DNA of 64,000 nucleotides from JANNUT01 sp046331425 (GTDB taxonomy: Bacteria > Acidobacteriota > Polarisedimenticolia > J045). A program made the position numbers and the translations under genes. Positions 16,826 through 25,541 of this stretch are shown one piece after another. The notes below the pieces were generated by a model. It ran no database searches. It had not been told where the DNA came from and saw only the letters and a program-made list of their open reading frames with translations. The DNA is taken from contig JAXLQU010000010.1 in NCBI GenBank assembly GCA_046331425.1, forward strand, positions 62,001 through 126,000, written 5' to 3'. Positions within the stretch are counted from its first letter, which is position 1. The number at the start of each line of letters is the position of its first letter.

Positions 16826-18287
16826 TGGTCAGTGGTGCGATCGCGCTCCACGCTTCACGAAGCCGTCGAACCATCGCTATCGGATCTCCCTCGGACTTCG
16901 ATTCCGCAATCTGCCGTGCGATGTTGACCAGCAGTTCACTGAGTCCACAGTGACCGCGCGAACTCGTGACGCCCAAACCGACACCACCGCGATGCTGCTG
17001 GAACGCATGCAACTCGGCCTCGACCTGCGCCAGTTGCGAGTGGACCAAATCGTTCACGGTGTCGGGCGGCGGCGGCAAACATTCGGGCGCGCTGGCGGCG
17101 CGGCGCAAGCCGCCGCGCATGGCCAGGGGCAGTTCCGGCGCCAACTTGACCCACGGCGCGAACTGCATTCCGTGCACCTTGGCTCCGCGCCCCGTGATCG
17201 ACAAGAAACGGGCCAACGGATCGCCGCGCATGATCTGCTGCAACGCCAGTTCAGTTCCCTGCCGATAGGCGATCAATTCCGCGGTCGCCTCCAGCGACTC
17301 GCCGCGCCAGCCGATCACCTTGGATCGCGCTTGGGCTTGATGCTCCTCGACGCGCGAGCCGGCGCCCGTTGCGTAGTACTGTCCGCCTTCGAGCGCGAAG
17401 TCGAGCCCGGCAGCCATCACCGGGTAGCCGCCGAGCATCCACGCCATCACCAACATCGTTGTTCCAACGTTCCCGGCCGTCGGAAGGAGCGTGCCCTTCC
17501 CGGTCCAAGGCACCAGCCACGCACCGACCGGCCCGTGAAAGGCCACGCGCGCCGCCCAAGGCCAAGTCCAGTGTGTGGGGTGCGTGTGCGATGCAGCCAG
17601 CAGCACGATGCGCTGCATCACCTCGAGCGGAATCCCGTCGAAGTGATGCGTACAGTCGCGCGCCTCGATGATCGCGATCGCATCGGGCACGATGCCGTGC
17701 TTGAACAGCGGCCGGAGCGCCGAGCTGGCGGCCAGCACAACCGTCCGCTCGCGATGTTGCTGGAGTCCAGGAATGATCGTCGCCAGTGACGGCCCCGCGC
17801 CTGCGACGAGCACAGGCGAACCTCGCCACGCCAAACCCGCTGCCTGGATCGTCGCAACCTCCGCAATGGTGGGCAGATTCCTCAGCAGATTCGCAAGCCA
17901 CAGCGGGCCGAGGGTTCGCACCGTACCGTGTTCGAGTTCGGCCTGTTCGAGCGCCGAGGCGATGGCGGCCTGAAAATCCGCTTCGCAGGGAACTGCGGCG
18001 AGCACGCTGTCGGGCGGTGCGCAGCGCCACAGATCGAGTCGGGCGACCAGCGCCCGGCGCACGCGCGCTTGAAACAATGCCAGTTCGCTCTCGATGAGTG
18101 TCAGTTCCTGTGTCGCTCGACTCGGGTTGCCATCAAGCGCCACCAACAGCGTATCCGGCCACCGCGCCCGCAGCGCGTCGATGTGCGGGCCAGCGCCACG
18201 CACCACGATGATCTCGGGGGTCCTCGGTACACTCGCGATCCAGCTTTCGATCCAGCGAAGAAGTGGACTGATTGGAACGTTCGTCAT
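16812..18287 (-). CDS. DUF115 (MAF / MptE-like) protein, copy 2
   Basis: A 491-residue cytosolic protein of the DUF115 family (motility accessory factor / 6-hydroxymethylpterin diphosphokinase MptE-like fold). The diagnostic element is VLVAGAGPSLATIIPGL near residue 160, followed by PDAIAIIEARDCTHHF and TAGNVGTTMLVMAWMLGG then GLDFALEGGQYYATG. In flagellate bacteria such proteins attach sialic-like sugars to flagellin; in archaea MptE handles pterins. No flagellar gene is present in this window. It starts with an ATGA overlap behind a second DUF115 gene. Confidence 0.85.
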   Translation of the reverse strand: MTNVPISPLLRWIESWIASVPRTPEIIVVRGAGPHIDALRARWPDTLLVALDGNPSRATQELTLIESELALFQARVRRALVARLDLWRCAPPDSVLAAVPCEADFQAAIASALEQAELEHGTVRTLGPLWLANLLRNLPTIAEVATIQAAGLAWRGSPVLVAGAGPSLATIIPGLQQHRERTVVLAASSALRPLFKHGIVPDAIAIIEARDCTHHFDGIPLEVMQRIVLLAASHTHPTHWTWPWAARVAFHGPVGAWLVPWTGKGTLLPTAGNVGTTMLVMAWMLGGYPVMAAGLDFALEGGQYYATGAGSRVEEHQAQARSKVIGWRGESLEATAELIAYRQGTELALQQIMRGDPLARFLSITGRGAKVHGMQFAPWVKLAPELPLAMRGGLRRAASAPECLPPPPDTVNDLVHSQLAQVEAELHAFQQHRGGVGLGVTSSRGHCGLSELLVNIARQIAESKSEGDPIAMVRRLREAWSAIAPLTTTSV

Positions 18288-19804
18288 CGCGACGCGCCGA
18301 GGGTTTCTTCAGCGTCTTCGACCAGATCGCGCGCCTGTGCAAGCAGCGAACGCGTCGCCGCCGCCTGCGCAGCGTCGCGTGCGGCGACATCGATGACCTC
18401 AGTCAGTTGCAAGACTCGCTCGCGTTGTCGCTCGGGGCTGGCCGCATCGCGGGTCTGTTCTTCCAGGAAGGTCTCCAAGCGCTGACGCAATAGCCCCGGT
18501 AGCTCCGCACCATGGCGCGTCGCGTCGATCACCTGTCCGAAAGGGAGCGGTGCGACGCGACGAAGCAGACGGCGGCGGTGACGCCACAACGACTCGGTGG
18601 TCTGGACGACGCCCCCATCGCGCGCCGCGACGGTGCGAAGCGTGTCGCCTGATTGGTGTTCACTTCCGGCGTGCGTGCGTCGATCGGTCAGCGCCAGATC
18701 GACACCAACCAACGCGATCGGCCCGGCCCCCGCCGCAAGCAAGAGATCGAGAGCGCCAAGCAGCACACTGCCTTGACTCGAGACTCGCCCCTCACGGCCG
18801 AACCACGGATGCGCGCGATCGAGCAATCCACCCGCCTCGCAGGCAAAGAAACGATGCCGCGCCGCCGCTACCGCTTCGGGTCGCGCGCTGGCGAAAAATA
18901 CCAGTGGCAACTCAGGGTCCTGCGCCGTGAACTTGCCGAGGTTGCCGCGTGTCGGATCGAGCGTGACCGCAAGATCGGGCCGAATACCGGCCGAACCCAA
19001 GCGACGCAGTGAGGTATCCAGCGCCACCATCAGAGGGCGTGACTCACGCGCGAGTTGCCTCAGGTCTTGTTCCAAGCTGGGGCCCGGCGCCACCAGCAGC
19101 ACCGCGCGGCCGCTGCACACCTGACGCAACACACCGGCATGCGGCGCAGAAAGCACCGCCGGTAGATTGCGCGCCAGATTATCCAGTACCAAGGGTCGTT
19201 GTTGTCGGGCCGAGATTGCCGCGGCCTCCAGTTCGCGCGCCATATCGGCCAACGGTTGAAGTGCGGGTGCCGCTGCCTCCAAGACCGGCGCGTGCACGAT
19301 CACCGACAATTCATCGACTGCCTCTGGGAGATTCGCTGCGATCTCGCGCAAGTCGCCGACGCTGAGCAGCAGTCGTGGATCGGAAAGCGCTGCCGAAAGA
19401 TCGCGGCAACTCAGCGCCGCCACGAAAGCACCTGGATCGATCACCGCGCAAACGACGCGCGCCGAAGGTGCCGCCGCCGCGAGCGCCGCCTCCAAAACGT
19501 AACCGGCGCCGAAGCCGAAGACGACGACGTCGCGCGCGCCATTCGCACCAGCGTGTCTCGCCAGCGCGGCCGCCTCGCTGACCGGATCGAATCGATTGTG
19601 CAGATCGAGCGAGCCCTCAGCGGTGTCCACGCACAGCGAGGCAACCCCGCTGCGCGTCCTGACGGGTTCCGGGCGAGGTGCTGCCGGCAGGCCGTCGCTG
19701 ATGCGACGCCAGGCCCAGGGCCGCAGCGTCGCCAGCGCGATGCGATTGCTCGGCAGAATCGCCGCGAGTGCGGCGCTCCCCGAGGGTGTTTCACCGTGGG
19801 ACAC
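18284..19804 (-). CDS. DUF115 (MAF / MptE-like) protein, copy 1
   Basis: A 506-residue relative of the next gene. An N-terminal Rossmann-like segment has VVVFGFGAGYVLEAAL; the central DUF115 block has AVLLVAPGPSLEQDLRQL, RPDLAVTLDPTRGN and GPIALVGVDLALTDRRTHA. Start is GTG at 19804, with GGGAGG 10 bases upstream; the open frame continues upstream to 19882 but that part is not conserved-looking. The C-terminal 80 residues are helical and Arg/Gln-rich (coiled coil likely). Two tandem, divergent copies suggest different acceptors or a heteromeric enzyme. Confidence 0.83.
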   Translation of the reverse strand: MSHGETPSGSAALAAILPSNRIALATLRPWAWRRISDGLPAAPRPEPVRTRSGVASLCVDTAEGSLDLHNRFDPVSEAAALARHAGANGARDVVVFGFGAGYVLEAALAAAAPSARVVCAVIDPGAFVAALSCRDLSAALSDPRLLLSVGDLREIAANLPEAVDELSVIVHAPVLEAAAPALQPLADMARELEAAAISARQQRPLVLDNLARNLPAVLSAPHAGVLRQVCSGRAVLLVAPGPSLEQDLRQLARESRPLMVALDTSLRRLGSAGIRPDLAVTLDPTRGNLGKFTAQDPELPLVFFASARPEAVAAARHRFFACEAGGLLDRAHPWFGREGRVSSQGSVLLGALDLLLAAGAGPIALVGVDLALTDRRTHAGSEHQSGDTLRTVAARDGGVVQTTESLWRHRRRLLRRVAPLPFGQVIDATRHGAELPGLLRQRLETFLEEQTRDAASPERQRERVLQLTEVIDVAARDAAQAAATRSLLAQARDLVEDAEETLGASR

Positions 19805-19895
19805 CGGCTCATCGCCTCCCGGTTGCAGGGTCGATCTCCCGAGATTGCACGGGCTGTGCCAGAATCCGCAGAGTCCAACCAACGGCAGGCGAAGA

Positions 19896-20681
19896 GTGAT
19901 TCAGACGATACAGAAGTCAATCTGCGGGATGGTGTGCATCCTCGCCGCGGGTCTTTGCTCGACTCCCGCGCAGGCATTCACGCCACGCACGCGCGACACG
20001 GTAGTGGAGAAGTCGGTAACCCTCATGCCGGGAGCGCTGGCCAGGCAGTTGCGCCGCCATGCACGCGCGCTCCACGAGGGGGCACAAGCGGGGTTGGATC
20101 GCACCGGTATCCATCGAGAACTGAACGATCCAGAACTGATCGGTCGCGCGCTCGAGAAAGAGGCTCAGCGCTCGGATGCCTTGCTCGATGACCACGCACC
20201 GATGCGCGAGGTCGTTCGCACTTTCGGGCGCTTGGCACAGTTGACGACCGACCTTTCGTTCGCGCTCAACGTCTGCAACGACGATCCGCGTGAGGATCAG
20301 TTCTTCGATGACTTCGCACAGTATGTGGAACGCAAACTACCGAAGATCGCGGTGACGTTCGAAGGTTACGCCGAGCCACATTTGGCCGGCGACGACCTCC
20401 CCGGATTCGCCGCGGCGATCGCAGCGACGGCGCGGCGCGATTACGGTGGCATCGTGCTGAGCTACTTCCCCGTCGGACGATCGCGGCGGCCTTCCGATTT
20501 CGACGAGCGCTCGGTGGCGTTTGCTGCGGCCTCGCTGGAAACATCGCTTGCCGTCACATCAACGGCGCGCCTGTGGTTGTATGTGTGGCACCGCGCCGGC
20601 GGTGACTTGACGGGCACACCATTTCTCGAGAGCACCCGTGGGGTGGCTCCGTTCGCGCGCGACGAGAGGACGACTCAATGA
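19896..20681 (+). CDS. secreted alpha-helical protein, unknown function
   Basis: A 261-residue exported protein not recognised. Start is GTG at 19896; it gives a clean signal peptide (residues 1-27, ending PAQA before FTPRTRD). The mature part is mostly helical with many His, Asp and Arg residues (RRHARALHEGAQAGLDRTGIHRELND, LTTDLSFALNVCND), which faintly recalls zinc-dependent phospholipase C/nuclease folds, but no complete metal site can be proven. It ends with ATGA overlapping the purH start, so it is translationally coupled to purH, an unexpected partner for a purine enzyme. Confidence 0.65.
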   Translation: MIQTIQKSICGMVCILAAGLCSTPAQAFTPRTRDTVVEKSVTLMPGALARQLRRHARALHEGAQAGLDRTGIHRELNDPELIGRALEKEAQRSDALLDDHAPMREVVRTFGRLAQLTTDLSFALNVCNDDPREDQFFDDFAQYVERKLPKIAVTFEGYAEPHLAGDDLPGFAAAIAATARRDYGGIVLSYFPVGRSRRPSDFDERSVAFAAASLETSLAVTSTARLWLYVWHRAGGDLTGTPFLESTRGVAPFARDERTTQ

Positions 20682-22285
20682 ACCCCGTTGACTCACCGAG
20701 CACCAGCTCCGGACGTATCACTCATGTCCGTCGGGCGCTGATCTCGGTCTATCACAAGCAAGGAATCGTTCCGTTCGCTCGCAGCCTCGCCGCGTTGGGC
20801 GTAGAACTCGTCTCCACCGGTGGCACCGGTCGCCTTCTGCGCGAAGAGGGAGTTCCTCTGCGGCGGGTGTCGGAGTTGACCGGTGTTCCCGAGATGCTGG
20901 ACGGCCGGGTCAAGACGCTCCACCCCATGGTCCATGCAGGGATTCTCGCAGTTCGCGACAATCCCGAGCATCGACAAGATCTCCACAGTTACGGCGCCGA
21001 GCCGATCGATCTCGTCGTCGTGAATCTTTATCCGTTCGAGCAGACAGCGCGGATGGAAGGGATCGGGCTCTCCGAGATCGTCGAGATGATCGATGTGGGC
21101 GGCCCCACGATGGTGCGAGCGGCAGCCAAGAATTTTCGCGACGTCGGGGTCGTCGTCGATCCGCGCGACTACCACGTCGTGCTGGACGAACTCGCCACGC
21201 TGGGCGGGTTGAGTGAGGAGACCCGCTTCACGCTGGCATTGCGCGCCTTCCAACACACCGCTGCCTACGACACGGCGATCTACTCGTTCTTGCAACAGAT
21301 CGACCATCACGGTCAACGGCGAGTCGCCGATGCGCTGTTTCCGGAACGATTGCAGTTGGATGTGCTCAAGCTGCAGGAATTGCGGTACGGCGAGAACCCA
21401 CACCAGCGAGCCGCGTTCTATGGCGAGTTGCAAGGTAACGACCCGACGCTGGCACGCGCCTCCCAACTTCAGGGCGCCGAGTTGTCATTCAACAACTTGC
21501 TCGATCTCGATGCCGCGATGGGCGCCGTGGCCTCGCTTCAGGGGCCTGGCTGTGTGGTGGTCAAACACAACAACCCCTGCGGCGCCGCGATCGGCGACGA
21601 TGCTTGCGATGCGTTCCGCAAGGCGCGCGACGCCGATGCGCTGAGCGCCTTCGGTGGTGTGGTGGCTTTCAATGCGGCGATCGATGGGGTTTGTGCCGAA
21701 GAACTCACGACGATGTTTCTGGAGGCAGTCATCGCTCCCGACATCACACCCGACGCGCGCGACATTCTGGCCAAGAAAAGGAAGCTCCGCGTGATGCTGT
21801 GGGGTGGCGATCCCCGCCGTTATCGGCGGCCCGGACTCGACATGCGAAGAGTTTCGGGAGGGTTTTTGGTTCAGGAATGGGATGTCGACGACGACCTGGC
21901 CGAGTTGGAGGTCGTCACCAAACGTCAGCCGACCGAGAGCGAGTGGAAGGCGCTTCGATTCGCGTGGTCGGTCAGCCGGCACGTTCGCAGCAACGCGATC
22001 GTGTTTGCGGTGGAGGATCGTACGGTCGGCATCGGTGCTGGTCAGATGAGCCGCGTCGATTCCGTGATGCTGGCAGCGCACAAGGCGGGGGCCGCCTCTC
22101 GCGGTGCCGTGCTGGCCAGCGACGCCTTCTTTCCATTTCGCGACGGGATCGACCAAGCGGCCCAAGCAGGGATTACCGCGATCATCCAACCCGGCGGCAG
22201 CATCCGCGATCTGGAGGTCACCGACGCAGCCGACGAACATGACATCGCGATGGTGTTCACGCGGAAGCGCCACTTTCGCCACTGA
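20678..22285 (+). CDS. purH: bifunctional AICAR transformylase / IMP cyclohydrolase
   Basis: A 535-residue enzyme for the last two steps of IMP synthesis. The N-terminal IMP cyclohydrolase domain shows STGGTGRLLREEG, MLDGRVKTLHPMVHAGILA and MIDVGGPTMVRAAAKN. The C-terminal formyltransferase domain shows RYGENPHQRAAFY, VVKHNNPCGAA (catalytic Lys-His), SAFGGVVAFN and GAGQMSRVDSVMLAAHKAG. Length is typical. Translation probably couples to the upstream secreted protein (ATGA). A strong bidirectional hairpin follows. It is about 6 kb from purF and not in a purine operon. Confidence 0.97.
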   Translation: MNPVDSPSTSSGRITHVRRALISVYHKQGIVPFARSLAALGVELVSTGGTGRLLREEGVPLRRVSELTGVPEMLDGRVKTLHPMVHAGILAVRDNPEHRQDLHSYGAEPIDLVVVNLYPFEQTARMEGIGLSEIVEMIDVGGPTMVRAAAKNFRDVGVVVDPRDYHVVLDELATLGGLSEETRFTLALRAFQHTAAYDTAIYSFLQQIDHHGQRRVADALFPERLQLDVLKLQELRYGENPHQRAAFYGELQGNDPTLARASQLQGAELSFNNLLDLDAAMGAVASLQGPGCVVVKHNNPCGAAIGDDACDAFRKARDADALSAFGGVVAFNAAIDGVCAEELTTMFLEAVIAPDITPDARDILAKKRKLRVMLWGGDPRRYRRPGLDMRRVSGGFLVQEWDVDDDLAELEVVTKRQPTESEWKALRFAWSVSRHVRSNAIVFAVEDRTVGIGAGQMSRVDSVMLAAHKAGAASRGAVLASDAFFPFRDGIDQAAQAGITAIIQPGGSIRDLEVTDAADEHDIAMVFTRKRHFRH

Positions 22286-22311
22286 AAGGGCTCAACGGGT
22301 CTTCGGTTTCG

Positions 22312-22342
22312 AGAAACGCGTGAGTGCTCCTCACGCGTTTCT
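22312..22342. terminator. bidirectional terminator hairpin
   Basis: A perfect 13-base-pair stem (22312-22324 with 22330-22342, loop TGCTC) sits between the convergent stops of purH (22285) and the minus-strand C39-like gene (22345). The stem ends carry TTTCTTGTT on the plus strand and TTTCTCGAAA on the minus strand, giving modest U-richness on both sides. Confidence 0.75.
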
Positions 22343-22344
22343 TG

Positions 22345-23226
22345 TTAGCGCCCGCTGCAGATCTGCCCAGAGAGAATCGGTGACATCGAACCGATCTGAC
22401 AGGCGCATTGCGTTCCCAACGGATACGGCCCGCCGACACTGGGGCAACTCGAGGGGCCGAGGGCGGACTGAACGCAGCAACGTTGTGCGAGCTCTGTCGG
22501 CGCTGCGGCTGGTTGCGGAGTTGGTTGCTGCAAACCGGGAGACGCATTGGCGCCGAGCGCGCCGGAAGGCGCCACCGTGACGGTGTTACTCCAACCCAGT
22601 CGATTGCGGAGCACGTCGTACTCGACCCACCATCCGCCGGCAACGGGTCCGGGCTCCGCATCGAACGCCTTATAGAGCACCGCCGCGCCTGGATCGGGGT
22701 CGTTGAACAGCACCATCGGATTGCGCCCGGAGCGGTAACCCACGATCAACACCGCGCGGTCGCCCAAGATGGTGGCGATCACCGGTTTGCCGGCATCGAG
22801 TCGTGTGATGAGCGCCGGCAACTCCAGCGGTGTTGGTCGATCGATCGCGATGAGTTGAGTTGTTGGCAGGCCCAGTACCGCTCCAACTCGCGACGGGAAC
22901 TGCTCGACGGTCGACTCGATGTCGCTCGACGTGCCGGGCTTGATCGCGCATTGCAAGCACTCGCTCCGACACGCGGCGGCTTCCGCTTTCGGCATGAAGA
23001 GCGAGGCAATCCCGCACTGATATGTCTCGTTCGAACCTGCCGGCGGCAAGCCATAGTGTCGAAGGACCATTTCGGAAACGGCGAGATACCCCCATTGATC
23101 GGCGCGTTGGAATATCGGCGGTACATCGAGCTTGCGAATTTCCTCGGCCGCTTGAAGCGACGAGACCCACAGCACGAAGAATGGGGCTGCGACGATGGTT
23201 CGCAGCCAAGAGCTCGACAGGTGCAT
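22345..23226 (-). CDS. C39/papain-like cysteine protease family, catalytically inactive
   Basis: A 293-residue exported protein (signal peptide 1-27, ending LQAA). The segment DVPPIFQRADQWGYLAVSEMVLRHYG aligns with the papain-like/C39 motif Q-x4-W-C-W-A-A: Gln40 and Trp45 remain, but the nucleophile position 46 is Gly. The catalytic His region (usually GHAVVIVGY) reads GDRAVLIVGY with Arg157. Asp176 (FNDP) is kept. The family's QC-x-IA and Cys pairs (about 71, 86, 90, 93) and a Cys-rich tail (CCVQSALGPSSC ... CACQIG) remain. So the fold is present and the enzyme should be dead. RBS GGAGG precedes the ATG. It is the last gene of a five-gene minus-strand cluster. Confidence 0.75.
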   Translation of the reverse strand: MHLSSSWLRTIVAAPFFVLWVSSLQAAEEIRKLDVPPIFQRADQWGYLAVSEMVLRHYGLPPAGSNETYQCGIASLFMPKAEAAACRSECLQCAIKPGTSSDIESTVEQFPSRVGAVLGLPTTQLIAIDRPTPLELPALITRLDAGKPVIATILGDRAVLIVGYRSGRNPMVLFNDPDPGAAVLYKAFDAEPGPVAGGWWVEYDVLRNRLGWSNTVTVAPSGALGANASPGLQQPTPQPAAAPTELAQRCCVQSALGPSSCPSVGGPYPLGTQCACQIGSMSPILSGQICSGR

Positions 23227-23312
23227 AGCCCCTCCGTCCCGGCGGTTTGACTTGTAACCGGTGACAACCGTGGTTCACGGGAGGTTTTGGAGTATAGGCC
23301 TGCGTGTCGGCG

Positions 23313-24737
23313 TCAGCCCGAAATCGGCTGATTTTCGGCCCTCATTGCTGCGTACATCTGGGCACGGGCTCCGAGCAGATTGACCTCACACATCGAGAGC
23401 ATCGAGTCGCCCACCGGGAGCTTGAACACGCACGCCGCCAATCGCGCCTGTCCTGTCGCGGTACCGATTTCTTCGCGCCCCATGAAGTGATGAGACACGA
23501 CGGTGAACCCGCTCACCTCGACCCGGCCCGTCAACAGCCCGAGTAGAAACCCTGTGGCCGTCTCCCCCGCATCGCGCAAGCGCGCACGCAGGAAACGCTG
23601 GCCTCGGCCTGCCACGAACGGGAGCGCCTGAGCCGCTGCACCGAGTTTGCGCGCCAGACCGACCAACGGGGGATCACCTCGATACCCCACCCCCATCAAC
23701 CCCGTGGCATGCATCGCCTCGAGAAACGCGCGGTCCTCGTCGCGATCGGACCGCACCGTCTTGACGAATCGAGCCGGCCGGCCGGATCGCGCGATACACA
23801 GAAAACTCGCAACGCGATTGCAGTCGGGGTGGCCGACATGGATCGGTCCACCAGCGCCAACTTCGTCGGTGAACGGCGCAAGACCCTGCGCAACGCGCTG
23901 CCAGCACTCGTCAGGGGTGACGCCACGCAGCTCGTGCGAGGTACGCCCGACATCGGCCACCGGCTGAAGACTGAGCAGTTTGAAGACGTCGCGATTCAAG
24001 GCCGACCAGTACGCGACGTGCGCCAAGCCGTCGAGATTCTCGCGTGTCACCGTCATGGTGGTCGCCGCACGGATGGCACTTCCTGTATCACGCCGCACGC
24101 GACGCAACATCGCGGCGAACTCGTCGCGAAGCGGCTCCAGTTCCTCCTCGCGGGTGGCGTTCTTGTAGCCGACGCGGCCACGCATCGTGGTGTCGATGTG
24201 GATCGAGATTTCGGTAAGGCCGCCCTCCACACACAAACGCGCCAGCAGTTGGTCGCGGCGACGCAAACTGTCGCCATGCGTCATCAGCATCGGGATCAAC
24301 TGCAACTCGTGGCAGCGACGCAGGACGGCAAGCAATTCCTCGATCGGTCGCAGCGTCACCTCGCCATCGGTGATCTGAACATTTCCTTTGGGACCGGTCC
24401 ATTCGCGAATCCGTTCGAGTTGCTGCAACACGGCAGCGAGCGGCAGGGGCGGAATCTTGTTGGCCTCTTCTCCTAGATAGCAGCCGGTACAGGCAAAGTC
24501 GCAGCGCGGGTGCAGACCGATCGTTGCCGCGCAGCCGGTCATCTTGCGACCGAACGCCTGGTAGGGCGTGCGCCAGTTCGGATCGAGCGAATTCCAGTGA
24601 CGTGTGAGCGCCGCTTCTCGCTCGGGTTCCAGCGGGCGCACGAAGCGGGCCGCAGCCTGCCGCAGTTGTTGCCACGTCGACTGTCGATGATCGAGCGGTC
24701 GTCCCGGCGATAACCAGTGACGATCGCCGGCACTCAC
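23313..24737 (-). CDS. radical SAM enzyme, pterin-methyltransferase-like
   Basis: A 474-residue radical SAM protein. The 4Fe-4S/AdoMet motif is CDFACTGC (C79, C83, C86), preceded by GLHPRCDF. The usual GGEPT motif reads TDGEVTLRP. The C-terminal part (VVSHHFMGREEIGTATGQARLAACVFKLP ... SMCEVN) parallels the HFMD...C..H...PFC.YN region of the B12-independent enzymes that methylate hydroxymethyl-tetrahydropterin. GTG start at 24737, overlapping the DUF547 stop (GTGA). No clear SPASM cluster. Substrate unknown; neighbours are a DUF547 protein, an ABC exporter and a C39-like pseudoenzyme. Confidence 0.85.
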   Translation of the reverse strand: MSAGDRHWLSPGRPLDHRQSTWQQLRQAAARFVRPLEPEREAALTRHWNSLDPNWRTPYQAFGRKMTGCAATIGLHPRCDFACTGCYLGEEANKIPPLPLAAVLQQLERIREWTGPKGNVQITDGEVTLRPIEELLAVLRRCHELQLIPMLMTHGDSLRRRDQLLARLCVEGGLTEISIHIDTTMRGRVGYKNATREEELEPLRDEFAAMLRRVRRDTGSAIRAATTMTVTRENLDGLAHVAYWSALNRDVFKLLSLQPVADVGRTSHELRGVTPDECWQRVAQGLAPFTDEVGAGGPIHVGHPDCNRVASFLCIARSGRPARFVKTVRSDRDEDRAFLEAMHATGLMGVGYRGDPPLVGLARKLGAAAQALPFVAGRGQRFLRARLRDAGETATGFLLGLLTGRVEVSGFTVVSHHFMGREEIGTATGQARLAACVFKLPVGDSMLSMCEVNLLGARAQMYAAMRAENQPISG

Positions 24738-25489
24738 GGCTTCTGCCCGGTCTGTGCGTTCATCGACCAGTCGTAGTCGACATACTCGAACTCGCAGGAA
24801 TCGGTCTTCAGACAGGCCGGCGCCGACGCCGGCGCAAATCGCGTGATGAACTTGCCGACCGAACCGGCACTGGCCTGAAAGTCACCGGCAAACCATTTGA
24901 AGATCGAGCTGAGCTGGACGCCCCTCGGCCCTGCCCCGAGCGGATTGCGTAACGTGTCGGCCAGGAACTCTCTTCCCTTCTGGTCGAGCAGAGTGTCGAG
25001 TGTTGCGCCGGTGTAAGCCTGGCGCTCGAGCTTGGGACAGGAAGTTGAACCGCAAACCAGGGCGAAGTGCACGCGCGGGTCCTTGAATTTTCCGCGCAAC
25101 ACGTCGTCTTCCATTTTCTTGAGGCTGTAGTCGGTACCGCCGACGCGGTTCTTTCCGAATCCGAAGAAACCAATGCGGGAAAACACACTCTCCGCGGATG
25201 AACCGCCAAGGATCCCTTTGAAGACGTAGGCGTTGTAGGCGTTGATGTAGAGCGCCATCTCCTCCGTCCGATCGAGTGAGGTCAGATCGGCAGCCGCTAC
25301 GCGCTGAAGGTAGGACTCGAGCTTGGCGGCATCGTCGGACTTGAGCCGTTTGTAGGCGACACGGCCCTCGGCATCGACGTACTTCTTCAACAACTCGTCC
25401 CAGGCGGAGTGGTCAAAACTCGCCGCCTGCGCAGCCACACCGATGAGTGACGCCCCGATCAAAAGTGCTGCCCGCGTGCTCGTGTGCAT
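24734..25489 (-). CDS. DUF547 exported protein
   Basis: A 251-residue protein with a signal peptide (1-22, ending AQAA) and a DUF547 domain: DHSAWDELLKKYVDAEGRVAYKRLK, EEMALYINAYNAYVFKGIL, HFALVCGSTSCPKL, and the closing DYDWSMN. DUF547 proteins are periplasmic or extracytoplasmic and have no assigned reaction; the conserved AYN and CGS-SCP motifs are present. RBS GGAGG lies 4 bases before the ATG. It couples to the downstream radical SAM gene. DUF547 next to a radical SAM enzyme and an ABC exporter suggests a dedicated product or cofactor, but this is inference. Confidence 0.9.
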   Translation of the reverse strand: MHTSTRAALLIGASLIGVAAQAASFDHSAWDELLKKYVDAEGRVAYKRLKSDDAAKLESYLQRVAAADLTSLDRTEEMALYINAYNAYVFKGILGGSSAESVFSRIGFFGFGKNRVGGTDYSLKKMEDDVLRGKFKDPRVHFALVCGSTSCPKLERQAYTGATLDTLLDQKGREFLADTLRNPLGAGPRGVQLSSIFKWFAGDFQASAGSVGKFITRFAPASAPACLKTDSCEFEYVDYDWSMNAQTGQKP

Positions 25490-25541
25490 CGTGCCTCCGG
25501 GACGAGTTTACGAGCCAGCCCCTGCGATTGGATTGTCGATT

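Noticed and set aside
23227..23312. Hidden precursor peptide between the C39-like and radical SAM genes
   Set aside because: The gap is 86 bases and I find no start with a ribosome binding site and leader-like sequence. The 25490-25541 gap is also too short.
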